Source: Citrobacter freundii ATCC 8090 = MTCC 1658 = NBRC 12681 (lineage in GTDB: Bacteria > Pseudomonadota > Gammaproteobacteria > Enterobacterales > Enterobacteriaceae). Taken from it: a stretch of 64,000 bases of DNA. Below are positions 55,363-64,000 of the stretch, one piece after another. Position numbers and translations under genes: made by a program. Every line of letters starts with the position of its first letter. Position 1 is the first letter of the stretch. The DNA lies in assembly GCF_011064845.1 (NCBI RefSeq), contig NZ_CP049015.1, positions 4,712,001-4,776,000 on the forward strand, read 5' to 3'. The notes under the pieces were generated by a model. That model saw nothing but the letters and a program-made list of their open reading frames with translations. It did not search any database and was not told where the DNA came from.

Positions 55363-55983
55363 TTATTTTTTTGCTGCGAAACGCGCGGCAGCTTCGTCCC
55401 AGTTCACGACGTTCCAGAACTCTTTGATGTAGTCCGGGCGACGGTTCTGGAATTTCAGGTAGTAAGCGTGTTCCCAAACATCCAGGCCCACGATTGGGAA
55501 ACCGGAAGCGCCAGAGATAGCTTCACCCATCAGCGGGGAATCCTGGTTGGCGGTGGAAACAACAGCCAGTTTGTCACCTTTCAGCACCAGCCACGCCCAG
55601 CCGGAGCCAAAGCGGGTTGCCGCTGCTTTTTCAAATTCAGCTTTGAAGTTGTCAACGGAGCCAAAGTCACGTTCGATAGCCGCTTTCAGGTCACCCTGCA
55701 GCGTAGTACCGGTTTTCAGGCCTTTCCAGAACAGGCTGTGGTTAGCGTGACCGCCCGCGTTGTTACGCAGTACGGTTTTCTTGTCTGCTGGCAGTTGATC
55801 CAGTTTGGTGATCAGCTCTTCAGCGGACAGGCTGGCGAATTCTGGCAGGCTTTCCAGCGCAGCGTTCGCGTTGTTTACGTAAGCCTGGTGGTGTTTGGTA
55901 TGGTGGATTTCCATCGTCTGCTTATCGAAGTGCGGTTCAAGGGCATCATAAGCGTACGGCAGGGATGGCAGTGTATAACTCAT
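55363..55983 (-). CDS. sodA: superoxide dismutase (Mn)
   Basis: Cytoplasmic manganese enzyme that turns superoxide into oxygen and peroxide. The ATG at 55983 gives 206 residues, with GGAG six bases upstream; the ATG two codons earlier is too close to it. Metal ligands are H27 (MEIHHTKHH), H82 (NHSLFWKGL), and the Asp and His of [20 protein letters not shown] with Gly rather than Gln patterns and the [15 protein letters not shown] segment agree with the Mn type. A Fur box lies upstream; E. coli sodA is also under SoxRS, ArcA and Fnr. Confidence 0.98.
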   Translation of the reverse strand: MSYTLPSLPYAYDALEPHFDKQTMEIHHTKHHQAYVNNANAALESLPEFASLSAEELITKLDQLPADKKTVLRNNAGGHANHSLFWKGLKTGTTLQGDLKAAIERDFGSVDNFKAEFEKAAATRFGSGWAWLVLKGDKLAVVSTANQDSPLMGEAISGASGFPIVGLDVWEHAYYLKFQNRRPDYIKEFWNVVNWDEAAARFAAKK

Positions 55984-56056
55984 AATCATCTCCAGTATTG
56001 TCGGGCGGCCTGTGTTAACGCCGCGTAAGCAGTTGGGTCATTATAGTTAATTAAAT

Positions 56057-56075
56057 GATATTGAAAATGATTATC
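56057..56075. promoter_or_regulatory. Fur box upstream of sodA
   Basis: GATATTGAAAATGATTATC matches the Fur 19-mer GATAATGATAATCATTATC at 15 of 19 positions. It lies 74 bp before the sodA start, where Fur represses sodA in E. coli. Confidence 0.75.
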
Positions 56076-56272
56076 AATGCCGTACTTTTTACAAGGTTTT
56101 AATAGCGCATGTTGATTGCTAAAGATGTGAACCGAATCACCCAGTTAACGTGATGATTGCCAACATGCGCAAAATGGCGGCAATCGTTAAAAGGTTAACA
56201 TCCTGCGTAATTTTTAAACTCGTTTGGTCGGAGGGGTCATTACCGACGATAAAAAATAACGAGGATTAAGTC

Positions 56273-57307
56273 ATGAGTAACGCGATTACGATGGGTATCT
56301 TTTGGCATTTGATAGGCGCAGCCAGTGCCGCCTGTTTCTATGCCCCGTTCAAACAAGTCAAACATTGGTCATGGGAAACGATGTGGTCGGTTGGCGGGAT
56401 CGTCTCTTGGCTTATCCTGCCATGGACCATTAGCGCCATGTTGCTTCCCAATTTCTGGGCCTACTTCAGTTCTTTCAGCCTCTCTACGCTGGCTCCGGTG
56501 TTTCTGTTCGGCGCGATGTGGGGGATTGGCAATATCAACTATGGTCTGACCATGCGCTATCTCGGTATGTCGATGGGGATCGGCATTGCAATTGGGATTA
56601 CGTTGATTGTCGGCACGCTGATGACCCCAATTATCAACGGCAACTTTGATGTGCTGATCAATACTTCCGGCGGACGCATGACGCTGCTTGGCGTACTGGT
56701 CGCGCTGATTGGCGTCGGTATTGTGACTCGGGCCGGTCAGTTAAAAGAACGCAAAATGGGCATCAAAGCGGAAGAGTTCAACCTGAAAAAAGGGCTGGTT
56801 CTGGCGGTCATGTGCGGCATTTTCTCCGCCGGGATGTCATTTGCGATGAACGCCGCTAAACCAATGCACGATGCCGCCGCCGCGCTGGGTGTCGATCCAT
56901 TGTATGTCGCCCTGCCCAGCTACGTGGTTATCATGGGCGGCGGCGCGTTAGTCAACCTGGGCTTTTGCTTCATTCGTCTGGCAAAAGTGAAAAACTTGTC
57001 GATAAAAGCCGACTTCTCGTTAGCCAAGCCACTGATTATCACCAACGTGCTGCTGTCTGCGCTTGGTGGCCTGATGTGGTATTTGCAATTCTTCTTCTAC
57101 GCCTGGGGCCACGCGCGTATTCCGGCTCAATATGATTATGTAAGCTGGATGCTGCACATGAGCTTCTATGTTCTGTGCGGCGGGATTGTCGGGCTGGTGC
57201 TGAAAGAGTGGAAAAACGCGGGTCGCCGTCCGGTAAGTGTGCTAAGCCTTGGCTGCGTGGTGATCATTGTCGCGGCAAACATTGTGGGTCTGGGAATGGC
57301 CAGCTAA
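56273..57307 (+). CDS. rhaT: L-rhamnose-proton symporter
   Basis: Inner-membrane transporter for L-rhamnose. The 344 residues match E. coli RhaT, with about ten membrane segments. Conserved parts are [20 protein letters not shown] at the start and [20 protein letters not shown] in the middle. GAGGATTAAGTC precedes the ATG. It is activated by RhaS in E. coli. The last four bases overlap the end of rhaR on the other strand. Confidence 0.97.
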   Translation: MSNAITMGIFWHLIGAASAACFYAPFKQVKHWSWETMWSVGGIVSWLILPWTISAMLLPNFWAYFSSFSLSTLAPVFLFGAMWGIGNINYGLTMRYLGMSMGIGIAIGITLIVGTLMTPIINGNFDVLINTSGGRMTLLGVLVALIGVGIVTRAGQLKERKMGIKAEEFNLKKGLVLAVMCGIFSAGMSFAMNAAKPMHDAAAALGVDPLYVALPSYVVIMGGGALVNLGFCFIRLAKVKNLSIKADFSLAKPLIITNVLLSALGGLMWYLQFFFYAWGHARIPAQYDYVSWMLHMSFYVLCGGIVGLVLKEWKNAGRRPVSVLSLGCVVIIVAANIVGLGMAS

Positions 57308-58152
57308 TCATGTTGGGTGCTGAGATGACGCCACTGGCTCGGCGTCATCCCGGTTTCGCGCGTGAACACTACCGAAAAGTAGTTACTGTCCTCAAAGCCG
57401 CAGCGCATGGAAATCTCACTAATCATCAACCGACTATGTTTGAGCAGATACTGCGCATGGCAAACCCGCACCTGGCGGAGATACTGGTTGATGGTCATGC
57501 CGGTCTGGCTGCGAAACTGCTGGCGCAAAACGCGCTCGCTGCACCGTTCGCGCTCGCAAAACTTATTCAGTTCGAACGCATGCTCATGGCTACCGGCTAA
57601 CGCGGTGATCAGTTTATCCAGCAGCGTTTCGCTCGACGTCGCCGGGAGCGTATCCGTGGCATAACGATGCCGCTTAAGGTGGGTCACCAGTTGCCCGAAC
57701 AGCAGCTCAGCCATGGTAAAAGCCTGCGCATCACGTTGATTACTTTCATGCTCAAGCTGGCTTATCACCTGTCTGACCTGGCTCATGCCAACGCTACCGA
57801 GTCGCCAGTGCGGGTGCCTCGGCGCACCATCAAATCCGGGGATCGCCCCTTGCCAGTCAACATTCAGCGTCAACCGCTCCGGGCAGTAGATGATATTTTG
57901 CAGCACAAGGTCGTTAACGGAAGTGTAGGAATGTTTGTCTTCGGCGCGAATGTAAAACAGATCGCCACGGGTTATCCGGTACGGGCGATCGTTAAGGACA
58001 TGCAGGCCATTACCGCGCCAGACCAGAACCAGCTCGCAAAACTCATGGGTATGCTCAGCAAAGACATCCTGCGGATAACGATCGGCTACGGCGACAGCCT
58101 GCTGTTCATGCGCAAAAAAGTCTGATTTCAGAAGGACCAGATGGTTCGCCAT
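57304..58152 (-). CDS. rhaR: rhamnose-responsive AraC-family activator RhaR
   Basis: AraC-type activator that, with L-rhamnose, turns on rhaSR. The ATG at 58152 gives 282 residues, the E. coli length; earlier in-frame starts read through a REP and were rejected. The N-terminal sugar-binding cupin has [20 protein letters not shown]. The C-terminal DNA-binding region has [20 protein letters not shown] and [20 protein letters not shown]. It is second in rhaSR, 131 bp after rhaS with a REP between. Confidence 0.96.
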   Translation of the reverse strand: MANHLVLLKSDFFAHEQQAVAVADRYPQDVFAEHTHEFCELVLVWRGNGLHVLNDRPYRITRGDLFYIRAEDKHSYTSVNDLVLQNIIYCPERLTLNVDWQGAIPGFDGAPRHPHWRLGSVGMSQVRQVISQLEHESNQRDAQAFTMAELLFGQLVTHLKRHRYATDTLPATSSETLLDKLITALAGSHEHAFELNKFCERERCSERVLRQQFRSQTGMTINQYLRQVRVCHAQYLLKHSRLMISEISMRCGFEDSNYFSVVFTRETGMTPSQWRHLSTQHD

Positions 58153-58163
58153 CACAATATTCC

Positions 58164-58228
58164 CTGCCGGGTGGCGGCTACGTGTCACGTAATCTGTAGG
58201 CCGGATAAGGCGTAGCCGCCATCCGGCG
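58164..58228. repeat. REP pair inside the rhaSR operon
   Basis: TGCCGGGTGGCGGCTACG is a partial unit; GTAGGCCGGATAAGGCG with CGCCATCCGGCG is complete. The pair lies between rhaS and rhaR and ends 12 bases upstream of the rhaR start, near its ribosome-binding site. Confidence 0.85.
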
Positions 58229-58283
58229 TTAAGGAACATGATTATCTGAGATTCGGCGATAAAAAACGTTGATAGCTTTCGCG

Positions 58284-59132
58284 TTACTGGAGGCTGCTTG
58301 CCACAACGAGATCGCGCCCCTGACGAATATCGCGTGGCGACCACTTGAACTCACGGCGAAAAAGCGTCGAAAAGTGGTTACTGTCGCCGAATCCGCAGAG
58401 ATAAGCGATGTCTGTCACGCTATCATCACTGTGACGAAGCAGATGCCGAGCCTTGATCAGCCGCAAGCGGTTAAGGTAGCGCTGCGGCGTCAATCCGGTT
58501 TGCTGTTTGAGCTGGCGATGCAGAGTACGCAAAGAGAGGGAAAACTTCTCGGCCAGCGCCTCCCAACATACCTCGTCGGCAAAGTTATCTTCCAGCCACG
58601 CCATCAGGAGGTTAAGCCGCGCGTCGTTATCGGTCGCTGCTTCCATCAGGCTGCTTTTACGCAGCAGCACCAGCAACTGCATAAACAGGATCTCGCGATT
58701 TGCCGCCGTTGGTGTATCCATCCCCTCACCGAGCGCTTCCATCTGCCCCACCAGTTGTCGAACCTGCTGCAACACACCCTGATTCACCCGCCAGTGCGAA
58801 GGATACTGCCCATTCTGTTCCTGAGGTAAAAGCTGATTCAGCCCAGCCAGAAATTGAAACGCATCCGGGGAGCGATACAACACATTGGTCAGGCACAGAT
58901 TGTCAGTATGTTCATATAAATGCCGGTCATGATCGCGAACGAAACACACCGTACCGCCGCTGATGGTGTAAGGCTGTCCGTTGAACACATGGATCCCCGT
59001 TCCATGTTCGACCACCACAATTTCATGAAAATCATGATGATGTTCTGGAAACGCAGGTTGAGGAAGCCGCGGTTCAATAGCCACTGGCGCTTTACCTGTC
59101 GGAAAAAAATCCACGCAATGCAATATCGTCAT
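58284..59132 (-). CDS. rhaS: rhamnose-responsive AraC-family activator RhaS
   Basis: AraC-type activator of rhaBAD and rhaT. The ATG at 59132 gives 282 residues (E. coli 278); AAGGA is seven bases upstream. The extra residues are at the C-terminus (DLVVASSLQ). The sugar-binding part contains [19 protein letters not shown], and the DNA-binding part [20 protein letters not shown] and [20 protein letters not shown]. It is divergent from rhaB over a shared CRP/RhaS control region. Confidence 0.96.
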   Translation of the reverse strand: MTILHCVDFFPTGKAPVAIEPRLPQPAFPEHHHDFHEIVVVEHGTGIHVFNGQPYTISGGTVCFVRDHDRHLYEHTDNLCLTNVLYRSPDAFQFLAGLNQLLPQEQNGQYPSHWRVNQGVLQQVRQLVGQMEALGEGMDTPTAANREILFMQLLVLLRKSSLMEAATDNDARLNLLMAWLEDNFADEVCWEALAEKFSLSLRTLHRQLKQQTGLTPQRYLNRLRLIKARHLLRHSDDSVTDIAYLCGFGDSNHFSTLFRREFKWSPRDIRQGRDLVVASSLQ

Positions 59133-59435
59133 GATGACATCCTTCCCGATCAAATGAACATGGCTGAATAGTAATTAAGGGTTATCACCCTCACCTTAAA
59201 TTTTTGACGCCAAAGTGCGTAAACACGGTCAATTCTTCAAGAAATGGCGGGAAAGATCGGGAATTGCGGAAGACGTCACATCCGCTAAAACCGACCCTAT
59301 TAATAGAAATTGTGAACAGCATCACGTTCACCTTTGCCATGTTGCCAGCCGCTAATTGTGGCTGTCACTGTCAAGAAGGTACGCGTTATCTGGGGTTCTT
59401 AGACTGAGTGCAATAAAACTCAGAAGGACCTCGCT
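59133..59435. promoter_or_regulatory. rhaSR-rhaBAD divergent control region
   Basis: The 303-bp space holds the CRP site (59311-59326), a probable pair of RhaS half-sites in GTTGCCAGCCGCTAATTG to GTCAAGAAGGTACGCG (about 59341-59385), and a TAGACT -10 element for rhaB at 59400-59405, identical to E. coli. The segment next to rhaS (59195-59275) should hold the RhaR site; I could not define its borders. Confidence 0.75.
59311..59326. promoter_or_regulatory. CRP site shared by rhaSR and rhaBAD
   Basis: TGTGA-ACAGCA-TCACG matches the CRP consensus at nine of ten arm positions. The E. coli rha promoters need CRP. Confidence 0.87.
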
Positions 59436-60905
59436 ATGACTTTTCGCCATTGTGTCGCAGTCGATCTCGGCGCATCCAGTGGGCGCGTAATGCTGGCGCG
59501 TTACAACAGTGAACACCGCACCCTGACGCTGCGTGAAATCCACCGCTTCGTGAACTGCCTGCAAAAAACAGACGGTTTTGACACCTGGGACATCGACAGC
59601 CTGGAAAACGATATTCGTCTTGGCCTGAAAAAAGTCTGCGATGAAGGCATTCGGATAGACAGCATCGGCATTGATACCTGGGGCGTGGATTACGTTCTGA
59701 TCGATAACGTCGGTCAACGTGTCGGTCTGCCGGTCTCTTACCGTGACAGCCGCACGACCGGCATTATGGCGCAAGCGATGGCGCAGCCGGGTAAAGGTGA
59801 AATTTACCGCCGTAGCGGCATTCAGTTTCTGCCCTTTAACACCCTGTATCAGTTGCGTGCGCTGGTTGAACAACAGCCAGAACTGCTCCCGCAGGTGGCC
59901 CATGCCCTGCTGATCCCCGACTACTTCAGCTTTCGCCTGACCGGCAAAATGAACTGGGAATACACCAATGCCACCACCACCCAGTTAGTCAATATTAATA
60001 CCGACGACTGGGATGACACTCTGCTGGCGTGGACCGGAGCAGACAAAGCCTGGTTTGGTCGTCCGACGCATCCGGGGAACGTAATTGGTCACTGGATTTG
60101 CCCGCAGAAAAATCAAATTCCGGTCGTAGCCGTCGCCAGTCACGACACGGCCAGCGCGGTCATTGCTTCTCCGCTGGCCGACAAAAACAGCGCCTATCTT
60201 TCTTCCGGGACCTGGTCGCTGATGGGCTTTGAGAGCAGAACGCCGTATACCAACGATGCGGCACTGGCGGCGAATATCACCAACGAAGGCGGCGCGGAAG
60301 GGCGCTACCGTGTCCTGAAAAATATTATGGGGCTGTGGCTGCTCCAGCGCGTATTAAAAGAGCGCCAGATTTCCGACCTGCCAACGCTTATCAGCCAAAC
60401 GCAAGCGCTGCCGGCTTGTCAATTCCTGATAAACCCGAACGACGATCGCTTTATCAACCCCGACGATATGAGTGCAGAAATTCAGGCAGCATGCCGTGAA
60501 TCAGGCCAACCCGTACCCCTGCAAAACGCCGAACTGGCGCGCTGTATCTTCGACAGCCTGGCGTTGCTGTACGCCGACATCCTGCAAGAGCTGGCACAAC
60601 TGCGTGGTGCAGCATTTAGCCAACTGCACATTGTCGGTGGCGGCTGCCAGAACACCTTACTGAACCAGTTGTGCGCGGATGCCTGCGGTATTCGCGTGAT
60701 GTCCGGGCCAATTGAGGCCTCCACGCTCGGCAATATTGGCATCCAGCTGATGACGCTGGACGAGCTGAACAACGTTGATGATTTCCGTCAGGTGGTGCGC
60801 GCTAACTACGAACTGACCACCTTCATTCCCAATCCTGAAAGTGAAATTGCCCGCTACCAGGCGCAGTTTCAATCACTACGACAGACAAAGGAGCTTTGCG
60901 CATGA
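59436..60905 (+). CDS. rhaB: rhamnulokinase
   Basis: FGGY-family kinase that phosphorylates L-rhamnulose at C1. The 489 residues match E. coli RhaB. The phosphate loop [13 protein letters not shown] is at the N-terminus, [12 protein letters not shown] near 80, and [19 protein letters not shown] near 400. It is first in rhaBAD. Its TGA overlaps the rhaA ATG by 4 bp (ATGA). Confidence 0.98.
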   Translation: MTFRHCVAVDLGASSGRVMLARYNSEHRTLTLREIHRFVNCLQKTDGFDTWDIDSLENDIRLGLKKVCDEGIRIDSIGIDTWGVDYVLIDNVGQRVGLPVSYRDSRTTGIMAQAMAQPGKGEIYRRSGIQFLPFNTLYQLRALVEQQPELLPQVAHALLIPDYFSFRLTGKMNWEYTNATTTQLVNINTDDWDDTLLAWTGADKAWFGRPTHPGNVIGHWICPQKNQIPVVAVASHDTASAVIASPLADKNSAYLSSGTWSLMGFESRTPYTNDAALAANITNEGGAEGRYRVLKNIMGLWLLQRVLKERQISDLPTLISQTQALPACQFLINPNDDRFINPDDMSAEIQAACRESGQPVPLQNAELARCIFDSLALLYADILQELAQLRGAAFSQLHIVGGGCQNTLLNQLCADACGIRVMSGPIEASTLGNIGIQLMTLDELNNVDDFRQVVRANYELTTFIPNPESEIARYQAQFQSLRQTKELCA

Positions 60906-62161
60906 CCACTCAACTTGAACAAGCCTGGGAACTGGCAAAACTGCGTTTTGCCGCGGTAGGCATTGATGTCGAGGCGGCCTTACGCCAGCTCGATCGTCTG
61001 CCGGTCTCCATGCACTGCTGGCAGGGCGATGATGTCGCCGGTTTCGAAAATCCGGAAGGTTCGCTCACTGGCGGTATTCAGGCTACCGGTAACTATCCGG
61101 GTAAAGCGCGTAACGCCACCGAACTGCGGGCCGATCTGGAGCAGGCGCTGAGCCTGATTCCGGGTCCAAAACGTCTGAATTTGCACGCGATCTATCTGGA
61201 ATCTGATACGCCGGTTGCCCGCGATCAAATCAAACCTGAGCACTTTAAAAACTGGGTGGAGTGGGCGAAAGCGAATCAGTTAGGACTGGATTTCAACCCA
61301 TCCTGCTTCTCACACCCGCTGAGCGCCGACGGTTTCACGCTGGCCCACGCCGATGACACCATTCGCCAGTTCTGGATCGATCACTGCAAAGCCAGCCGTC
61401 GCGTCTCGGCGTATTTTGGCGAGCAGTTGGGTACGCCATCAGTGATGAACATCTGGATCCCGGATGGCATGAAAGACATCACTGTTGATCGTTTAGCGCC
61501 GCGCCAGCGTCTGCTGGACGCGCTGGACGAAGTGATCAGCGAGAAACTCGACCCGGCGCACCATATCGATGCCGTCGAAAGCAAGCTGTTTGGCATCGGT
61601 GCGGAAAGCTACACCGTGGGCTCTAACGAGTTCTACATGGGTTACGCCACCAGTCGCCAGACGGCGCTGTGTCTGGATGCGGGTCATTTCCATCCGACCG
61701 AAGTGATTTCCGACAAAATCTCCGCCGCCATGCTGTACGTGCCGCGCCTGCTGCTGCATGTCAGCCGTCCAGTGCGTTGGGACAGCGATCACGTGGTGCT
61801 GCTGGATGATGAAACGCAGGCGATTGCCAGCGAGATCGTGCGCCACAACCTGTTTGACCGCGTACACATCGGCCTCGACTTCTTCGACGCCTCCATTAAC
61901 CGCATCGCCGCGTGGGTGATCGGTACCCGCAATATGAAAAAAGCCCTGCTGCGCGCGCTGTTAGAACCGACCGAGCAACTGCGCCAGCTCGAAGCCAGCG
62001 GCGACTACACCGCACGCCTGGCCCTGCTGGAAGAGCAAAAATCGCTGCCGTGGCAGGCCGTCTGGGAGATGTATTGCCAGCGTCACGACACGCCAGCGGG
62101 CAGCCAGTGGCTGGATAGCGTGCGCACTTATGAAAAAGAGATTTTGAGCAAACGTAGCTAA
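60902..62161 (+). CDS. rhaA: L-rhamnose isomerase
   Basis: Mn/Zn-dependent TIM-barrel isomerase that converts L-rhamnose to L-rhamnulose. From the ATG at 60902 there are 419 residues, as in E. coli; AGGAG is at 60889-60893. Metal and substrate residues are in [40 protein letters not shown], and [18 protein letters not shown] two-unit BIME follows before rhaD. Confidence 0.98.
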   Translation: MTTQLEQAWELAKLRFAAVGIDVEAALRQLDRLPVSMHCWQGDDVAGFENPEGSLTGGIQATGNYPGKARNATELRADLEQALSLIPGPKRLNLHAIYLESDTPVARDQIKPEHFKNWVEWAKANQLGLDFNPSCFSHPLSADGFTLAHADDTIRQFWIDHCKASRRVSAYFGEQLGTPSVMNIWIPDGMKDITVDRLAPRQRLLDALDEVISEKLDPAHHIDAVESKLFGIGAESYTVGSNEFYMGYATSRQTALCLDAGHFHPTEVISDKISAAMLYVPRLLLHVSRPVRWDSDHVVLLDDETQAIASEIVRHNLFDRVHIGLDFFDASINRIAAWVIGTRNMKKALLRALLEPTEQLRQLEASGDYTARLALLEEQKSLPWQAVWEMYCQRHDTPAGSQWLDSVRTYEKEILSKRS

Positions 62162-62175
62162 CCGTGACGCCAGGC

Positions 62176-62261
62176 TTGTAGGCCGGATAAGACGCCCCGC
62201 GTCGCCATCCGGCAATGAATGAAACACGATTGCCGGATGGTGCTTCGCTTATCCGGCCTAC
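62176..62261. repeat. BIME between rhaA and rhaD
   Basis: TTGTAGGCCGGATAAGACG with GTCGCCATCCGGCA, and TTGCCGGATGGTGC with CTTATCCGGCCTACG. It is inside the rhaBAD operon, as in E. coli. Confidence 0.92.
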
Positions 62262-62304
62262 GTAAGACCCGATAACGTTCGGGCAATAAACAGGAACACC
62301 GAAC

Positions 62305-63129
62305 ATGCAAAACATTACTACTTCCTGGTTCGTCCAGGGGATGATCAAAGCCACTTCTGATGCGTGGCTGAAAGGCTGGGACGAGCGTAACGGCGGTAAC
62401 CTGACGCTGCGTCTTGATGAAGCAGATATCGCGCCATTTAGCGCCGATTTCCACGAAAAACCACGCTATATCGCGCTGAGTCAGCCGATGCCGCTGCTGG
62501 CGAATACGCCGTTTATCGTCACCGGTTCGGGGAAATTTTTCCGCAACGTCCAGCTCGATCCAGCAGCCAATTTGGGCGTGGTGAAAATCGACAGCGACGG
62601 TGCGGGCTACCACATCCTCTGGGGCCTGACTCACGAGGCCGTACCGACCTCTGAACTGCCGGCTCACTTCCTCTCTCACTGCGAACGCATTAAAGCGACG
62701 AACGGTAAAGACCGCGTGATCATGCACTGCCATGCCACCAACCTGATTGCTCTGACCTACGTGCTGGAAAACAACACCGCGCTGATTACCCGCAAGCTGT
62801 GGGAAGGCAGTACCGAGTGCCTGGTGGTGTTCCCGGATGGCGTTGGCATTCTGCCGTGGATGGTGCCAGGTACAGATGAAATTGGTCAGGCGACCGCCGA
62901 GGAAATGCAGAAACACTCGCTGGTACTGTGGCCATTCCACGGCGTGTTCGGCAGTGGACCCACCCTCGACGAAGCGTTCGGTTTGATCGATACCGCAGAG
63001 AAATCCGCTGAGGTTCTGGTCAAGATTTACTCGATGGGCGGTATAAAGCAGACCATCACGCGTGAAGAACTGGTCGCACTCGGCAAACGTTTTGGTGTGA
63101 CGCCGCTGGCAAGCGCACTGGCATTGTAA
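62305..63129 (+). CDS. rhaD: rhamnulose-1-phosphate aldolase
   Basis: Zinc class II aldolase that cleaves L-rhamnulose 1-phosphate into dihydroxyacetone phosphate and L-lactaldehyde. The 274 residues match E. coli. Zinc ligands are in [16 protein letters not shown] (residues 141/143 region) and [12 protein letters not shown] (H212 region). The phosphate-binding site includes NGGNLTLRL near 29 and TGSGKFFRN near 74. The AAGGAG serving the next gene overlaps its stop codon. Confidence 0.98.
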   Translation: MQNITTSWFVQGMIKATSDAWLKGWDERNGGNLTLRLDEADIAPFSADFHEKPRYIALSQPMPLLANTPFIVTGSGKFFRNVQLDPAANLGVVKIDSDGAGYHILWGLTHEAVPTSELPAHFLSHCERIKATNGKDRVIMHCHATNLIALTYVLENNTALITRKLWEGSTECLVVFPDGVGILPWMVPGTDEIGQATAEEMQKHSLVLWPFHGVFGSGPTLDEAFGLIDTAEKSAEVLVKIYSMGGIKQTITREELVALGKRFGVTPLASALAL

Positions 63130-63140
63130 GGAGAATAATG

Positions 63141-64000
63141 ATGAGCTTTATGTTGGCACTGCCAAAAATTAGCCTGCATGGCGCCGGCGCGATTGCCGAT
63201 ATGGCGAACCTCGTGGCGAATAAACAATGGGGCAAAGCGCTGATCGTCACCGATGGTCAACTGGTAAAGCTGGGCCTGCTGGATAGCCTGTTTGCTGCGC
63301 TGGATGAACATCAGATGTCTTACCACCTGTTTGATGAGGTGTTTCCAAACCCGACGGAAGAGCTGGTGCAGAAAGGTTTCGCGGCGTATCAGAACGCAGA
63401 ATGTGACTACATTATTGCCTTCGGTGGCGGTAGCCCGATCGATACGGCTAAAGCGGTGAAGATCCTGACCGCCAACCCCGGCCCTTCTACCGCTTACTCC
63501 GGCGTAGGCAAAGTGAAAAATGCAGGTGTACCGCTGGTCGCCATCAATACCACCGCCGGAACGGCAGCAGAGATGACCAGCAACGCGGTCATTATCGACT
63601 CTGCCCGTAAGGTCAAAGAGGTGATCATCGACCCGAATATCATCCCGGATATCGCCGTGGATGACGCCAGCGTCATGCTGGACATTCCGGCATCCGTCAC
63701 CGCCGCAACCGGTATGGACGCCTTAACCCACGCGGTGGAAGCCTATGTTTCCGTTGGTGCGCATCCGCTCACCGACGCTAACGCGCTGGAAGCGATTCGC
63801 CTGATCAACCTGTGGCTACCAAAAGCGGTCGACGACGGTCATAATCTCGACGCTCGTGAGCAAATGGCGTTTGGTCAGTATCTGGCGGGGATGGCCTTTA
63901 ACAGCGCTGGTCTCGGTCTGGTGCATGCTCTGGCGCACCAGCCGGGCGCAACCCATAATCTGCCACACGGCGTCTGCAACGCCATCCTGCTGCCGGTAAT
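63141..64000 (+). CDS. iron-containing alcohol dehydrogenase, probable lactaldehyde reductase (C-terminus outside window)
   Basis: The first 286 residues of a group III alcohol dehydrogenase. The NAD loop IAFGGGSPIDTAKAVKI is near 95, with NTTAGTAAEMTSNAVI near 140 and the metal-site histidines in LVHALAHQPGATHNLPHGVC. It resembles both FucO (lactaldehyde to 1,2-propanediol) and YiaY, and looks nearer YiaY. I gave the ATG at 63141, seven bases after AAGGAG; the ATG at 63138 is also possible. It is tightly joined to rhaD, so it probably reduces the L-lactaldehyde that RhaD releases. E. coli has no such gene here. About 95 residues are missing at the right edge. Confidence 0.88.
   Translation, partial: MSFMLALPKISLHGAGAIADMANLVANKQWGKALIVTDGQLVKLGLLDSLFAALDEHQMSYHLFDEVFPNPTEELVQKGFAAYQNAECDYIIAFGGGSPIDTAKAVKILTANPGPSTAYSGVGKVKNAGVPLVAINTTAGTAAEMTSNAVIIDSARKVKEVIIDPNIIPDIAVDDASVMLDIPASVTAATGMDALTHAVEAYVSVGAHPLTDANALEAIRLINLWLPKAVDDGHNLDAREQMAFGQYLAGMAFNSAGLGLVHALAHQPGATHNLPHGVCNAILLPV

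Noticed and set aside
57304..57307. Frameshift or fusion at the rhaT/rhaR ends
   Set aside because: The genes are convergent and only share four bases of their stop codons; both are full length.

Overview
The window is ordinary chromosome of an enterobacterium close to Escherichia, Salmonella and Citrobacter. Almost every protein has the length and sequence expected of its E. coli counterpart. Gene order follows the argH-rhaD segment of E. coli, given here from the arg end to the rha end. Several differences from K-12 (metF-metL insert, missing frw/pfl block, extra transporters, a dehydrogenase after rhaD) make Citrobacter my best guess. That is inference from memory of gene order, not a measured relationship. 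I saw no prophage, IS element, plasmid gene, CRISPR array, toxin-antitoxin pair, defence locus, tRNA or rRNA.

Layout. 1-3347: arginine cluster, argCBH(-) divergent from argE(+) around paired ArgR boxes. 3569-11232: ppc, eptC, yijO, fsaB, gldA. 11279-14588: katG and metF on the minus strand. 14673-18940: an insert relative to K-12, holding a LysR regulator divergent from a carboxymuconolactone decarboxylase-family gene, a periplasmic 5'-nucleotidase, and an unusual zinc-ribbon protein whose end runs into a REP element. 18976-23153: metBL(-) and metJ(+) around five tandem met boxes. 23171-25625: a GPH sugar transporter and KdgM porin behind a KdgR-type box. 25687-34196: rpmE, priA, cytR, ftsN, hslVU, menA, rraA. 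34297-35247: an SDR gene and an ERIC element. 35247-42383: zapB, glpFK-glpX, fpr, yiiR, yiiQ, tpiA. 42392-45282: two unrelated-looking SLC13 permeases. 45356-49591: cdh, sbp, pfkA, fieF and the CpxQ sRNA. 49600-53055: cpxP/cpxRA and yiiM. 53174-55276: a KDG aldolase-like gene and kdgT, each behind a KdgR-type box. 55314-56075: sodA with a Fur box. 56273-64000: the L-rhamnose locus rhaT, rhaSR, rhaBAD, ending in an iron-type alcohol dehydrogenase cut by the window edge.

The main integrative result is a scattered pectin/2-keto-3-deoxygluconate (KDG) regulon. Three loci 28-30 kb apart (porin plus transporter, KDG aldolase-like gene, KDG permease) each carry a 16-18 of 19 match to the KdgR consensus. 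The porin operon also has a CRP-like site. Together they could take up oligogalacturonides or KDG and cleave KDG. The second system is rhamnose use: the dehydrogenase following rhaD would reduce the lactaldehyde made by RhaD. REP/BIME elements are frequent (12 loci), and in two places a REP supplies the stop codon of the neighbouring gene.
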